Shown: positions 1 through 12,260, numbered from the stretch's first letter. The stretch is 64,000 bases of DNA from Odiellus spinosus (GCA_963920705.1 CAWUCO010000283.1:817770-881769); one strand, 5' to 3'. Notes: generated by a model not told the origin, from the letters alone. Program-made: numbers and translations.

Positions 1-2479
1 AAAAGCAATTTCTGGAAGATTTTATGCTAAGCCTAATTCGGGCCGAATACCATTTAAAAGAGCACGATTTTGGCGGGAACGTTTCCATGGTTACAAAGAG
101 CGCGCGAGAATCTTTAATTGACTGCAAACTCTGTTTTAATTGTGATTGGTCATTTAATTATTTTGAAATTTAAATAGTTTACAGGTTTGTATTTATTAAT
201 ATTGAAATTTTGAACTAACATATATTTAGAGATATGTTTCAAATGAATTAATTCATATAAATCATGAATAATTAGACATTTTAAAGACAGGTTTCCTTGT
301 CCCTGTTACTAGACTCTTACAACAAGCTATTTTTAAACGATTTAGACTATTATAATACGCGTAAAAAACATTTCAAAGACGAATCGAGAGATTTTTGTAA
401 ATTTCGAGAGATTTCTTTAAATTTCGAGAGATTCTATATTTCAATGGATTTTAGATGTCTTTCAATTTCGAGAGATTTCTTTATATTTCTATAGATTTTA
501 GATTCTGCGTTAAGTGTACGAGATTCTGGCGAACTTCATACCACTTGCTTTTAAAATTTGAGGCCTATTTGACTGAAACATGACCATTACTTTCCGTGAT
601 CAGAGAATTAACAAATCAAATAAAACATATGGGGACACCGATACTAGGGAGACGTCGCTATCCTTATTCTACAGTATGGTATGGACTAGTTTATTTTGGC
701 TTATCTAAGGATAAATCTGGACCAAACTGACATCCCGGGAACCATCAAAAGTGTATTAATCGTATTTTGGACGAATAAAAACTAATAAAAAGGCACATTA
801 GACTAAAGAAACAATCTAAACTTAAAATAAATAATTAATAAATATTAACTTGAGAAGCAAAACATTATTTAAGCCCAACTTTTTGATAAAAAAATCTAAT
901 TCCATAAGTTGTTTAAATCCAAAGTAACGAAAACTGTTCACCACAAACTATAATAATGAAAGTTAGAAGAAAAAATTAAAACGTTAGGCCGATAAACCTC
1001 CTGACATAAAATAGAAAAATAATCCATTTTTTCCATCCAAAAGATGATAAGTTAAAATTATCCTTGACCATGCTCCAGTCAGAAAGGAGCCTTAAATTAC
1101 CACACAGTTGTTATGAATTTTTAAGCCAAGACTATACCGCAGTTATAGGCGGGAACAATAGTTTGTTCCTCGCTTTTCAAGTAACGTGGTTTTTTACTTA
1201 GTTACAATCTTGTGGTGAATCATAATGTACAATCCGTTAGAATGATTTAAGACAAGCGAGTGATGTATGAGGAGGATGAAAAACGAGTATGATGAGACAG
1301 CATAACCCCCAGCTTCGCAATTATTGTCTCAAAAATGATGAACACAGATTATGATTATTAAGTCCTGCAGTCTGAGAACAATCAAGGTCACGACTCTAAT
1401 AATAAGCTTATTATTTCAAAATTTTTAAAGCCTACGCGCCCTTTTTCCTATGTTTGCAGAGTCGCGGCGAGGTCTAGTGTGACGTCACGCGAGCGAGGCT
1501 GCGAGAGCGAGAAAAAATCGAAAATTGCAAGCCGAGCTTGAGCACACCTTGGTGGCAGATAGCCTCGCGTTAAAAGACAGTGTGCTGAAAATATATTAGC
1601 TAACAAGGGTTTCGCGTCGCGCCAACAACATTAAGAGTCCCAATTTGAGAAATCGAATGAAGATCGTGTATGTCTAGCTCGTGATAGTCATTGATATGAG
1701 GTCAAGTCTTCACTTTACCCACGATGGAATTGTAGGATTTTTTGAGAAATTACCGACACATTTCGGATAATTGAGTTCTACAGAATCATTCGTCGAGTGA
1801 ACGAACGGCCTTCGTTCATGGGTCGCTAGACCATACACGTCATCAATTCAGGATCTCTACGAATCCCGTTAAGCCTTGTTTTGTAAACCTTTTATCGGTG
1901 GATTAGGCCTATTTAAACGGTAATGAATCGAGAAAAAAAAATATCACTGATTCTTAGATTCCAATCTCCCTTTAAGGGGTTTGACCCGAATCAAATAACG
2001 AACCATTTTTAAGGGAATGCAATCACCTCTCTCTAGAATAAAGTCAATATTTCGCGCTCGAGTTTCGTTAGCGCCGAGAATGTTTTAAAATAATGAAATT
2101 GGTTTTATTTTATATTCAAATGTTTTCGAGCGTGCCTGACATTTTCTACCGATTGCTTTTCAACGCTAGAACAAACGCAAAATCGATTGGTTAACTTCGT
2201 TGGGAAGAAACGCCAAAATGAAAGGAGCCAATGAAATCGTCTCTGGATTTTTTGGCCAGTTAGCCCAAACTACTCTACTAGAAAAACAGGGTGAACAGTG
2301 AAAATTTGAAAATCCTATATAGGAAATAGGAAATTTCTTTGCGAAATATAGGAAAATATAGGAATGATTTTATGTAAAATAAAGGATAAAATAGGAAGAA
2401 ATAAGTGGAAAATATATGATAAAATAGGAAAATAATTAATTACAAGTTGGGAAACCAAAATATAACCTCCCCGACCCCG
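1..2479. other. Gene-free repeat-rich stretch
   Basis: No convincing coding exon was seen. About 365-500 holds loose copies of a TTTCGAGAGATTT motif. About 1865-1990 recurs around 57665-57775 (shared ATTAGGCCTATTTAAACG core). About 2290-2440 is an ATAGGAAA-rich low-complexity tract that has relatives at 7850-7955 and 8660-8715. The sequence at 2440-2475 matches the end of a dispersed family also seen near 5380 and 35600. Confidence 0.5.
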
Positions 2480-2837
2480 ACCTAACCCGAGGGGGCTGAC
2501 ACTTCATTTTTTTGTGTACACCTGAGTTCGAATTTTGCTGGCGCGAGTTAGCCAGAATTCGAGCGAGTTCGTGCGAGTTCGCCAGAGTTCGTGAGAGTCA
2601 TTACTCTGCAAACTAAAATGCCAGAAAAAACCCAGGAGATTGGATGCACGGACCTTAAATAGCTTAGCGTAGCCGTGGATATATAAAGAACTAGCGTTCA
2701 GTTCTTTCTTTATACATCCATGGATAGCTTAGGCACCGAGGCTTAATTCTAACTCGTAAACTGTTATGAAAACTTAAAGCTTACCTCCCCTTCTTTAACA
2801 ACAATAACTTCATTATCAGTGTTAGTGTTTGTTGAAT

Positions 2838-3119
2838 CAAGAAGGATCAGATAAGGAGAGGAAAAGTGGGAACGGCGCGGCTCCTACTGCGTCGGCCTAA
2901 ACTCCCACTCTGGGAGAACGGGGGACAGACGGGGGTAGAGATGCTTCGTGGTAAATTGTTGTCACGTGGGTAAAACGAATCCTTTATGAGACGCGCTAGC
3001 TAGCGACCAGTTTACCTCGAGAATTTCCTATCCCCCCTTTCCACCCGAGTGGGAGGTTGGCTCTTCTCTCTCTAACTCAACGCAGCCCCACTTTTCCTCT
3101 CCTTATATGATCCTTCTTG
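2838..3119. mobile_element. MITE with 7-bp target duplication
   Basis: An inverted repeat of over 30 bp begins CAAGAAGGATCA at the left, with its reverse complement at the right. Both sides carry GTTGAAT (2831-2837 and 3120-3126). The element is 282 bp with no coding capacity. It is nested inside the 2488-4728 element. A single end of the same family is seen at about 55757-55780. Confidence 0.7.
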
Positions 3120-3274
3120 GTTGAATTTGCAGCCATCCTAAATTTCAATACACAAAAAAAAAAAAAAAACTACAGCAAAAATGCCGAGGGAACACCGTAA
3201 GCGAGCGACCATAAGAACAAATCTTCTCGGCGATTGAGCTATCACTAACCTTTTTACTTTTGGTTTTGGTTATT

Positions 3275-3994
3275 CACGGACCGTGTATATACCGGACGAG
3301 AATTCGCCAGCCTTCCACAGTACAAAAAAACCTTCCCGAGCATTGGGCTCTGAAGCGAGAGAGAAAATAGCGGTACAAGGTCGTTTTTTTTTTCTTCGTG
3401 ACTCTTATGTCACGTGAGAGCGAAATTTCAAAATGGCTATCCTGTTTTCGTACGTTATAATTCGTTCGCGCTTATTTTAATTTAATGTAAAAATTAGCTT
3501 TAAATTTTGGTTTGAATGAAGTTCAACTTAAATTAGGGTGTTAATATAACGCAAAAATTACGAAAAACCAGCGGTGTATGTATTCATTGTGTCAGAACAA
3601 TACAGATCCAGTTAAGCCTAGGTCTAAGTATGTTATCCTAATACCGTTCATTATTATGGTTAGTTTATGAATGAAAACAAGAATACATAAACCGAGGCTT
3701 AAAGAAATTTGACGTTCGTCTCGTTAATAATCAATTTTAGGCCCATGTTTTATGTCTAGCGCTATAATAAGATATTGTAAATTTAAAATAAATACCTTTT
3801 TGACTAATAATGATCATTGTGGATCGAATTTTTCTGCCTTTTAATGTTATCTTGGATTCGCAGCGACTTAAAGACAAGCGCCATTTTGAATTTAATAAAC
3901 GACCTTGTACGGTTATTTTCTGAGCTCTATTGAGAGTCGGTGCTCGGGGCAGAAAAACGCTTGCTTTTCTCGTCCGGTATATACACGGTCCGTG
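3275..3994. mobile_element. MITE-like element with 28-bp inverted repeats
   Basis: The left end begins CACGGACCGTGTATATACC and the reverse complement ends at 3994. The match runs about 28 bp. No clear target duplication was found. A related sequence, ACC-GT-ATAC-GGACGA followed by a shared TTCGC-AGCCTTC tract, occurs at 15255-15420, showing the family is dispersed. Confidence 0.55.
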
Positions 3995-4332
3995 GGTCAT
4001 TCTACTACGCAGCTTGCTCTATTAAATTAAGGGGGCATATACAAAGTTACACTTCGTTAGGGACTATTTATAAAGAGTTATTTCAAGGACACGACACCCT
4101 ATAGTCGTGTTCAAGCGCCGATGTCCGGACTACTTTTTTCCTATGAGGTTCAATATGAAGTATCACTCCGCCATAGTTTTGAGCCATTACCATCTGCGCA
4201 TGAACATATATTATATTATTATATTATATATAATAGGTATTCTAGATGGCGTCAGGTGCGCAATTATGGAGTTTGTTCCACAATGCTCAAAACCAAAGAA
4301 TCGCTAAAATCCTCGATAAAATTACGGAAGTT

Positions 4333-4686
4333 CGGAAAAAATTGTTGAGTTCGTTTGGGTTCTCGAGAGTTCGGAAAAGTTCTTGAGAGTTCGGGAGATT
4401 ACCCAAGAACTCGCCAGAGTTTTCGAAAATTTGCAAGATTTCTCATTAAATTTATGAGAGTTCGCGTAAGTTTCAAAGAGTTTCAAAGAGTTCGCGCGAG
4501 TTCTCGCGAGTTCGCGCGAGTTCTCGCGAGTTCGCGCGAATTCTCGTGAGTTCTCGCGAATTCTCGCCAATTCTCGTGAGTTCGCGCGAATTCGCGCGCG
4601 AGTTCTGGCGAATTCGCGAGAGTTTGCGCGAGTTCGCCAGAGTTCGCGCGAGTTCGGGTGAATTCGTGAGAGTTCGCGCGAGTTCA
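4333..4686. repeat. GAGTTCG minisatellite (right end), short array at 2524-2602
   Basis: Degenerate direct copies of a 7-14 bp unit built on GAGTTCGCGCGA. The same motif, in the same orientation, sits just inside the left inverted repeat at 2524-2602. Long open frames rich in SRE and NSRELAR repeats on both strands are products of the repeat and are not called as genes. Confidence 0.75.
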
Positions 4687-4739
4687 TTTCCTCTTGTACA
4701 CCGAGTTCCTCAAGTGTCAGCCCCCTCGACCTAACCTAA

Positions 4740-5783
4740 CCTTACCTAAAATAAAAGATGAAAAGAAATGTAGAGTATTGGAAGAGTAGAAGAAACAGCG
4801 TGCATTTCAATCACACTTTCTATTCCCCATCTAGGTTACGGAGTATAAGTATTTTCCCTTAACCTCAAGGATTCAGAGAATGCAAAAGAGTGTCCTACGT
4901 TACCCATAATTATATGCGGCAGGGCGTAGGTTTCTTAATAGACACACCAAATGAAATGTTTATTTTCTAAGCAAATATGTAAAATACAAGTTCTTGTAAT
5001 ATAAATTAACACTTGAGTATAGGCTTATAATCATAGCTATCATCGATCTATAAAGTGTAAACCCGTCGATGTCACGCCAGCTACATCTAAACGTGTTTGG
5101 GAAAATCTATATGGTGACGTAGATTTCTCGACTCCGCTTTCTTTCCCCTTTGATGTCGGTGACCTAGTTCGTATAAGTAAACACAAGAACCTCTTCGATA
5201 TGGGATATATACCCACATGGTCTGAAGAAGTTTTCAAAATTTCTGAGAGATTAGCTCGTAGTCCTACTGTATATAAGATATGCGACTTGAAAGAAGAGCT
5301 CATTACCGGGATTTTCTACCGAGAGCAAGTACAGAAAATTGGCAAGGACCTGAGTAACAGCGCTTTTAAAATCGAACAAGTTGGGAAACCAAAATATAAC
5401 CTCCCCGACCCCGACGTTAGGGTAACCTAACCTAACCTAAAATAAAAGTTGAAAAGAAGTGTAGAGTATTGGAAGAGTAGAAGAAACAGCGTGCATTTCA
5501 ATCACACTTCTCTATTTTCCATCTAGATTACGTAGTATAAGTATTTTACCTTAACCTCAAGGATTCAGAGAATGCAAAAGAGTGTCCTGCGTTACCCATA
5601 ATTATATGCGGCAGGTCGTAGACTTCTTAATATACACACCAAATGAATTGTCCTGCGTTACCCATAATTATATGCGGCAGGGCGTAGATTTCTTAATAGA
5701 CACACCAAATGAAATGTTTATTTTCTAAGTAAATATGTAAAATACAAGTTCTTGTAATATAAATTAACACTTGAGTATAGGCA
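4740..5783. repeat. Tandem duplication of about 280-350 bp flanking the integrase relic
   Basis: The block at 4740-5022 (AAATAAAAG-TGAAAAGAA to the TTGAGTATAGG tract) reappears at 5431-5783 with few differences. An internal piece is duplicated once more at 5585-5700. An inverted copy is at 35330-35560. Confidence 0.7.
5023..5350 (+). pseudogene. Maverick/Polinton-type integrase C-terminal relic
   Basis: An open stretch of about 108 codons reads YNHSYHRSIK, then VWENLYGDVDF, then DVGDLVRISKHKNLFDMGYIPTW and a GIFYREQ motif. I recognise this as the tail of the integrase family of Maverick/Polinton elements (the F54H12.3-like group): the end of the catalytic core followed by a chromodomain-like SH3 fold that holds the incoming DNA. 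The catalytic D,D,E residues lie upstream and are absent, so only the last third survives. The same flanking DNA (4740-5022) is repeated after it (5431-5783), so the relic is embedded in a local tandem duplication. The family call comes from motif memory. A chromoviral-type or KRBA2-like integrase tail is the alternative. Confidence 0.55.
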
Positions 5784-7649
5784 ATCCACTGATTTGAGTG
5801 GCAAGGAAGACAAGGAATGAAAATGACGAAGATATGGTAGCAAGTTCCTCTTGGACAAAATAAGAAATATTGTAGACTGAATGTTCCATTTACAACCCAT
5901 TGTCGGTAGATGATTGGTAATTACTTCCGGTACAATTTTCGTCTTGAAATTCTTGATTTGACGTGCTAATAGAGGACCATTACTGATATTTCCATCATAA
6001 AAGTGATCCCAGTCATTGCAAGAATCCAAGGATTGAGCTGGTCGAGAGGTTATTTTCCAAACCGGTTACAAGACGTTACCTTCCACTCCCATGATAAAAA
6101 ATATCTTAAAAGACTGAAAGTAGACTAATTTCCATACCGTTAGTACTTATATTTGAATAGCTCCTTTTATGTTCACAATTACGAGGCCGTATGAAGAACT
6201 GCCGAGCTTTTACTGACTGTAGGTATCTCATATCTCGAGTCCGAAAACACTAACTGCTTGCACGTTTCAATTCTTCGTAGCCCGGCCGTCTCTTTCTGGT
6301 GATAAATGAAAGCCGTGTCGCTGCTCTGTTGACTTCAAATGGTGATAACATTCTATGCTGGTTGATTATCTCCCTTAAGTCATTATAGCTCTCTTTCGTC
6401 TGGTCTGGCCTGGCCTCGTCTCCTCTCGTCTCCTGGTCACGGCTGATTTCGATTATGAAAATAATCGGAAATGTTTCTTGGTTTTATAGTGGAGAAAACT
6501 GAAGCCTATTTTTTTTCCAACATCAGATGTCCATTTTTTCTTCAAAATTGTTGTTTTTTAAACACGGGAAACCTACTGTACTTTTGTTCAAGGAGAGTTT
6601 TCACCACTATCATTTTTCTTAGGAGGTATAACATTTTGTATCAATCCGCCTCAGCTTTAAATCTTATATCATTTCTATCTTGGATGCCCGTGTAAACGTA
6701 CCTTTATTTAGATTCTTCAATCCACCCCAAGTTTGCAGAGAGCCTTAGCCTATACTGGCCGTTATACCTTTGCTTTTTGGACTAAATGATATATGGAAAA
6801 CAGCTTAGCGCGTGTTGCCAACTCAAGCTGGTATTAAACGGTCACATTTCACAATATTTTTGGACAATTTCTTAAATATCTTCTAAACTATCTCGAATTT
6901 TAAATTGATTTTTCAACTGAATTATTAACTAGATTAAGTTTAACCATTTTGATATTTTTAATTATAAAATAAATTAATATTGCGTTTCATTTCTCTAAGC
7001 GATATCACACCATAAGGCTCATTTACATTCACTCCAAAAAGGTAGTATATAAACCGTTCGAAATCCTTTATTAATCGAGCGAAGTGGCCATGAAGTTGGG
7101 AGGAAAACCCCCTCCCTTCAATGTCTAGACGATTTTTGATCTCTAGGCGCTTGGTTCGCAATGTTAATTTACCCATTGGTGGGGCGATGTTTGGAGAGTG
7201 GAAGATCGATGTGGACCATATTAGTGAGGGACGCCTCGCTAGTATGGCCCGCTAAGATCGGACACTGGAGATTGGACCTTGGTGTGGAGATGGTCGGAGG
7301 TGATTATAACAGTGGGAGACGTCCCATTGCGTATATAATCGCCTTCAGCTGTCCAGCATCGAGGTTTGACCGTAAAGTGGATGGTGGAAGGCGAGAATAT
7401 GCAATTGGAGACGTCCTGTTGCATATCATTGCAGCCACGCTTAAAGGAGGTAATTCCCGTTAAACGGAGTTGAACGATAAGCGGGTATGATAATGTCTCT
7501 AGACTTTTGGCTCCACGAGCTCGGTCACGTGATATCCGCTTACACAGGATATCCGCTTACACAGGAAGTGACACACACACAGACACACACACACAGACAC
7601 GACCATTGTAAAACCTCCCCCTGAACTAAAGTTCAGTCGGGGAGGTAAA
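5377..7649 (+). mobile_element. Dispersed element, ACCTCCCC-type ends (copy 1)
   Basis: The left end reads CAAGTTGGGAAACCAAAATA followed by ACCTCCCCGACC. The right end is a hairpin at 7613-7648, CCTCCCC-CTGAACT pairing with AGTTCAG-CGGGGAGG. Most of it is repeated in inverted orientation at 34191-35612. Relative to that copy, about 5645-6290 is extra here. No coding region was recognised, and the short open frames within are not conserved in the other copy. A CA-rich microsatellite sits at 7570-7600. Confidence 0.5.
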
Positions 7650-8065
7650 AAGTAGGAACCATGTTTATTATAGCGTCACAACTCTCGCCACCGGTTTAAA
7701 CGTGTTATTAATATAATCCAATTGCTTAAATAGTATGGAATTTTACAGACTATTTTAACTGGAAAATGTACAGTTAAGCTAAAATAATCTTATACAGCCA
7801 CAGCTGACAGTATGATTTATAACTTTACCCTTAACCGCCCTTAACTAGAGATTTTGAGTAAAAATTTAAGAAATTATAGGAATTGACATTAAATTATAGG
7901 AGAATATCGGAAGGAGGTGAAAATATAGGAAAAAATAGGAAATATAGGAAGTTTTAAATAAAAACTTTATGTGCGTACAGACGATACTAAATATTATATT
8001 GAGGCAAAGTAGGCTAACAGAAATATTAAATTTCTTCCAGAACTAATTGGTTTTCTCTGTTTTAG

Positions 8066-9561
8066 GTGTTAATTTGAATTGCGCCGAGAATAAGGTATCA
8101 TATGTCATGACAGTACTGGGGTTTGTTGTATCGGCAGGGTGTACTTGCAAACTATACGAATGTATGTTAACCTCAGCTACGAGTTTGACCCCAGTCAATC
8201 CACTCATCGATACAATATCGGATATGGTGGACGCCGTTGGAAAAGGGGATTACGTCATCAGTGCCTGGAAAGGTACATCTTACTACGAAGAACTTAGTAA
8301 AAAGCGTGATGCAAATAAATTAGATCATTTTCACTTATAGAAACCTTCGAAGTTGGAATACGTAAAAATATTCGCCCAGTCAACTATGAAAAAAGATTTT
8401 GTGGCACCAGAAACTTTCGAAGAATATACTAGAATGTTGCTAAGAGGGATATTAGCAGCGATTACATATTTAAGTACGATTAAATGGATTCTCGTAGAAA
8501 ATAACCTCCCAATGAACACGCTTCACTTTGGCAAAGAGAACATCTTCGTCGATTTCATCGCTGTTGCTTTGCTTAAACATTCATTTTACAGAAATGAACT
8601 CAACAAATGGTACGTAGAACCAAAAGTCTGTAACATCAGTTAGCGCAGCCATAAATTTCAATTCCTTATAGGAAATATAGGAATATTTTTCCCAAAATAT
8701 AGGATTATACAGGCTACAAAATTGGGTTTCATATAGGGCGGAAATTATCTCAACTCCGGAATTTCTCCATAGAGTGGCGTGTTCGATTTCACTATTTACA
8801 AGGCGACAGCGATCGCTAGAATGTCTCGAATCGGAATCAGAGGCTATAAAGTAAGAACTAACAAAATCCACGTGTACGTCTGCCTATTCTTTACCTAAAG
8901 CAGACACGCACGAGGTTTTGTTAGTTCTTAATTTCCAAGTATGTTTGCCGTTAGAGGGCGCTTATAAACCCAAACCTGGTTTTGTTATTCCTCTTTGTCT
9001 ATTAGGTTGTAAACAGTCCTCATTGCCCTCCGTATCTTTAAAACTGGGCGAGGAATAAGTGGCTTAACATTCAGGCCAAGTTGATAGCGGGCTTTCTAGA
9101 TCTCTGTGACGGTAGCCTTTCTAGAAAGGAGTCAAGGGGTCACGAATCAGAGACGACGGAATGAGGCCGAGATGTTTAGGGGCTCTTCGTATATCTTATA
9201 AGAAAAATAGGATCTATATTATTTTTTTATTATCAAAGTTCGTTTAGTAGTTCGCCTTCGAAAATTATCTTATACGACTTCGTGGTCGCCGGATGGAAAC
9301 CGCAGAAACAAAGGGAACCGACGCATTTCATTTTATACATTTATTAAATTTATTTATTTGAATGTGTTAATCGGTTCTGGCTTAATTAACAAGTGGCATT
9401 CCGAACTAGACGAGCATGTCAATCAAACAAGGACAACTACCGAGGATGTCAACCTGAATTATATCGGATTTAATGACCTGAAATTTATATTCCTTAATCT
9501 AATTGGAGGATATTTGGCTGGCTTGGCTAATTTACTATTAGAATTTTTTTCCATCAATTAA
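8066..9561 (+). pseudogene. Divergent ionotropic receptor (IR), 3' part, broken
   Basis: IRs are arthropod/protostome chemosensory ion channels related to ionotropic glutamate receptors. Exon 1 (8066 to about 8609) follows an acceptor TTTTCTCTGTTTTAG. It encodes an M3-like hydrophobic helix (VSYVMTVLGFVVSAG), then ligand-binding S2 sequence including AWKGTSYYEEL. The second exon (about 9360-9561) gives IGSGLINKW and a last helix (FIFLNLIGGYLAGL), the usual IR ending. Two lesions are visible. A TAG at 8338-8340 interrupts the frame. The last exon, expected at 9360 from phase (TG joined to G giving Trp, as in the 53-kb relative), has no AG in front of it. Upstream exons were not found. An acceptor-like tract ends at the TAG, but no donor seen would restore frame. 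Confidence 0.55.
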
Positions 9562-9738
9562 GAGTCGATGTTTCGGTACCACAACTCTTAACTACACTTT
9601 AAAGTGAGACTGTCACAATATTTGTCGAATGCCTATGGATTATATTTTAAGTTCTATCATACTATTAAAAGGTCATATTGAAAATTTTATACCTCTGGGT
9701 ATAACTTATTCGAAGATAAAGTAAAAAACCTAATCCAC

Positions 9739-11005
9739 CAGGGTTGGTGATTTAAATCAGTTTGATTTAAATCAGTTTGATTTAAATCAGTTTGATTTAA
9801 ATCAGTTTGATTTAAATCAGTTTGATTTAAATCAGTTTGATTTAAATCAGTTTGATTTAAATCAGTTTGATTTAAATCAGTTTGATTTAAATCAGTTTGA
9901 TTTAAATCAGTTTGATTTAAATCAGTTTGATTTAAATCAGTTTGATTTAAATCAGTTTGATTTAAATCAGTTTGATTTAAATCAGTTTGATTTAAATCAG
10001 TTTGATTTAAATCAGTTTGATTTAAATCAGTTTGATTTAAATCAGTTTGATTTAAATCAGTTTGATTTAAATCAGTTTGATTTAAATCAGTTTGATTTAA
10101 ATCAGTTTGATTTAAATCAGTTTGATTTAAATCAGTTTGATTTAAATCAGTTTGATTTAAATCAGTTTGATTTAAATCAGTTTGATTTAAATCAGTTTGA
10201 TTTAAATCAGTTTGATTTAAATCAGTTTGATTTAAATCAGTTTGATTTAAATCAGTTTGATTTAAATCAGTTTGATTTAAATCAGTTTGATTTAAATCAG
10301 TTTGATTTAAATCAGTTTGATTTAAATCAGTTTGATTTAAATCAGTTTGATTTAAATCAGTTTGATTTAAATCAGTTTGATTTAAATCAGTTTGATTTAA
10401 ATCAGTTTGATTTAAATCAGTTTGATTTAAATCAGTTTGATTTAAATCAGTTTGATTTAAATCAGTTTGATTTAAATCAGTTTGATTTAAATCAGTTTGA
10501 TTTAAATCAGTTTGATTTAAATCATTGATTTAAATCACTTGATTTTTTTAAAAAATTATTTGATTTAAATCAAAGATATTTGGAGTATTTTCAAAAAAAA
10601 AGTATCAGGAGCAGATCACAGGAGTAAACTAAGACTTTATCAAGCCTTCAAAATAAGACTTTAGCTCTTTAAACTTCTTTTTTTAAACTGCACTGTCTAT
10701 CACTGACATGTGACAAACAATGAAACAATAATATTGCTTATATTTCTTAAAAAGTTAAAAAAAACTTTCGTAAGTTATTAGTAAAGTTATTAGTAAAGTT
10801 ATTATGTACTACGGATTATAGTGATTCAAAATTTGAATAGGGCAATTGTTGAAAGTCATTGAAATTATCTTTACTTTGAATAATTGAATTTGTCTTGTTG
10901 AAAATCAATAAAAATAAAATCAATAAAATCCAAAAAATCGGATTTTACTCAAATAAATGGTTTTTTTTTATTTTTTTTTAAAAATCATAAAAATTGCCAA
11001 CCCTG
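9739..11005. mobile_element. hAT-type MITE with expanded internal array
   Basis: The ends are CAGGGTTGG and CCAACCCTG, and both sides carry TAATCCAC (9731-9738 and 11006-11013). An 8-bp duplication with CAGGG ends is typical of hAT elements. It is 1267 bp with no transposase. It inserted into a dispersed repeat, whose two halves resume on either side (CTTATTCGAAGATAAA before; ATCCGTTTTTATCC after). Confidence 0.8.
9748..10524. repeat. Perfect 15-bp satellite-like array, about 51 copies
   Basis: The unit TTTGATTTAAATCAG is repeated with no visible difference for about 775 bp. Each unit holds the perfect 12-bp palindrome TGATTTAAATCA. Degenerate copies continue to about 10575. Confidence 0.95.
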
Positions 11006-11013
11006 TAATCCAC

Positions 11014-11430
11014 ATCCGTTTTTATCCAAAATGGTCTTATCTTAGAATATTATCCGCTTTATACGTTCGAATAAAAATTTCAAAATTTATTTTCGTGAAA
11101 AATAACGAATAAAAAGATGATTTAAAATCTTAGTTTCGTCGTTTTATTTATATTCTTCGAATTAAAAGTCAATTTGAAATATTTTTCTTATATTTTTGAC
11201 TAATTCTGGAAACGCGAATGTTTCTTATCCATCGTTATACGTTTAAAAACGAGTAATTTGTAGATAGATAAAGCGGCGAAGGCTTACCTTCGTGTAAACT
11301 TTATACATTTAACAATTATACGAATATACAAATTTCATTGCTTAGTTACAATTAATTTATCCGAAAATAAAATATATGAAAATATACGAATAACAGAAGA
11401 TAATGGATCGATCCGACTCCGAGTTCAATT
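11014..11430 (+). repeat. Dispersed repeat A (copy interrupted by the hAT MITE)
   Basis: The tract starts ATCCGTTTTTATCCAAAATG, includes the TTCGTCGTTTTATTTATATTC segment and ends near CGAATAACAGAAGATAATGG. Other copies on the + strand are at 32690-33110, 41760-42150 and 53640-53850. Reverse copies are at 33520-33800 and 21550-21720. It lies downstream of all three IR last exons in the window. Confidence 0.7.
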
Positions 11431-11469
11431 TAATCATACCTAAAATATCACAAGAGGGATAATAAAGCA

Positions 11470-11692
11470 ATTATAAAAAAACCTTGTTTTGCTTCGCACT
11501 TCAAAAAAGTGCATTTATACCCAAGAAATTCAAACCCGTGAAGGGACCGAAATTAATTATTAGAGAAAAAACAATTTAATACCTTTAAAATCATACTTAG
11601 TGGATTTAGTCTACTACTCCAAAAATATTTATGTGATTAAATATTTTCCAAAAACCGGATAAAGACGACCTAGGAAAACAATTTTTCAAATA
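11470..11692. repeat. Single arm of a long-palindrome MITE family
   Basis: The sequence GCTTCGCAC, then AAACCCGTGAAGGGAC, and finally GGATAAAGACGACCTAGG matches one arm of the elements at 14608-15101 and 31290-31809. The second arm is absent here. Confidence 0.6.
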
Positions 11693-11739
11693 CATTTATT
11701 GTTAAATTTCTTAATTTATTTAAGTAACATTACTGTTAC

Positions 11740-12260
11740 TTAAATAAATTCAGTTTCCGTTTCGACTATCCTATTTAACATACTAAATCTTTATTTTATT
11801 TTTAATACACTTGAGTTCTGCGATTAGGATATGAGTATCCAGACTAATAATTGGCCACCTACTTAATAGCAACATCATTAAGTAGTAGTAATGACGTTCC
11901 TTTTAAGTAGTTGGCCAATTATAAAATATCTAAAGCTCATCCTAGTCGCAAAACTCAAATATTATAGAGAGAAAGTTAAACTTTATATTGAGTGTATAAT
12001 TGGTCACTTGGCTATGAAGTCCAACTCAAGTGATATTTTCTCCCTAGACCTTTCATTGTGTAATGTTCTTACATACGCATAATAGATCAAGTTAGCTACA
12101 TTTCTAAGTAATGCGAAACAATTTGAATCGCCTAGCTTTATTCAAGAGCTCTAACCAAAAGATCGCGAGAAAGAGGTCTCTTATCACCAAAATGTAGGTG
12201 CGAAACGATTGCCGAAACAATCGAACGCGACATCATCGCTTAAGCGAGAGATTTCACCAC
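11740..12260 (+). repeat. Dispersed repeat with internal palindrome (copy 1)
   Basis: Its core at 11789-11976 is an imperfect palindrome centred near 11885 (ACTTGAG arms, AATTGGCCA inner stems). The whole block matches about 30190-30670 in inverted orientation. The open frame at 11891-12082 lies in the palindrome and is not a credible gene. Confidence 0.6.

Larger units (their letters stand above)
2488..4728. mobile_element. TIR DNA transposon, 8-bp target duplication
   Basis: The element is bounded by a perfect 17-bp inverted repeat, CGAGGGGGCTGACACTT at the left and its reverse complement at the right. It is flanked on both sides by ACCTAACC (2480-2487 and 4729-4736). An 8-bp duplication fits hAT-like elements, but no transposase is visible, so it is non-autonomous. 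It carries GAGTTCG minisatellites just inside both ends and at least two nested MITEs. The target lies in a TTAGG-like tract of another repeat. Confidence 0.7.

Noticed and set aside
4322-4734. Frames rich in NSRELAR / SSREFARV on both strands
   Set aside because: They are translations of the GAGTTCG minisatellite.
9739-10600. CRISPR-like array
   Set aside because: The units are contiguous with no spacers, lie inside a hAT MITE and occur in a eukaryotic genome.
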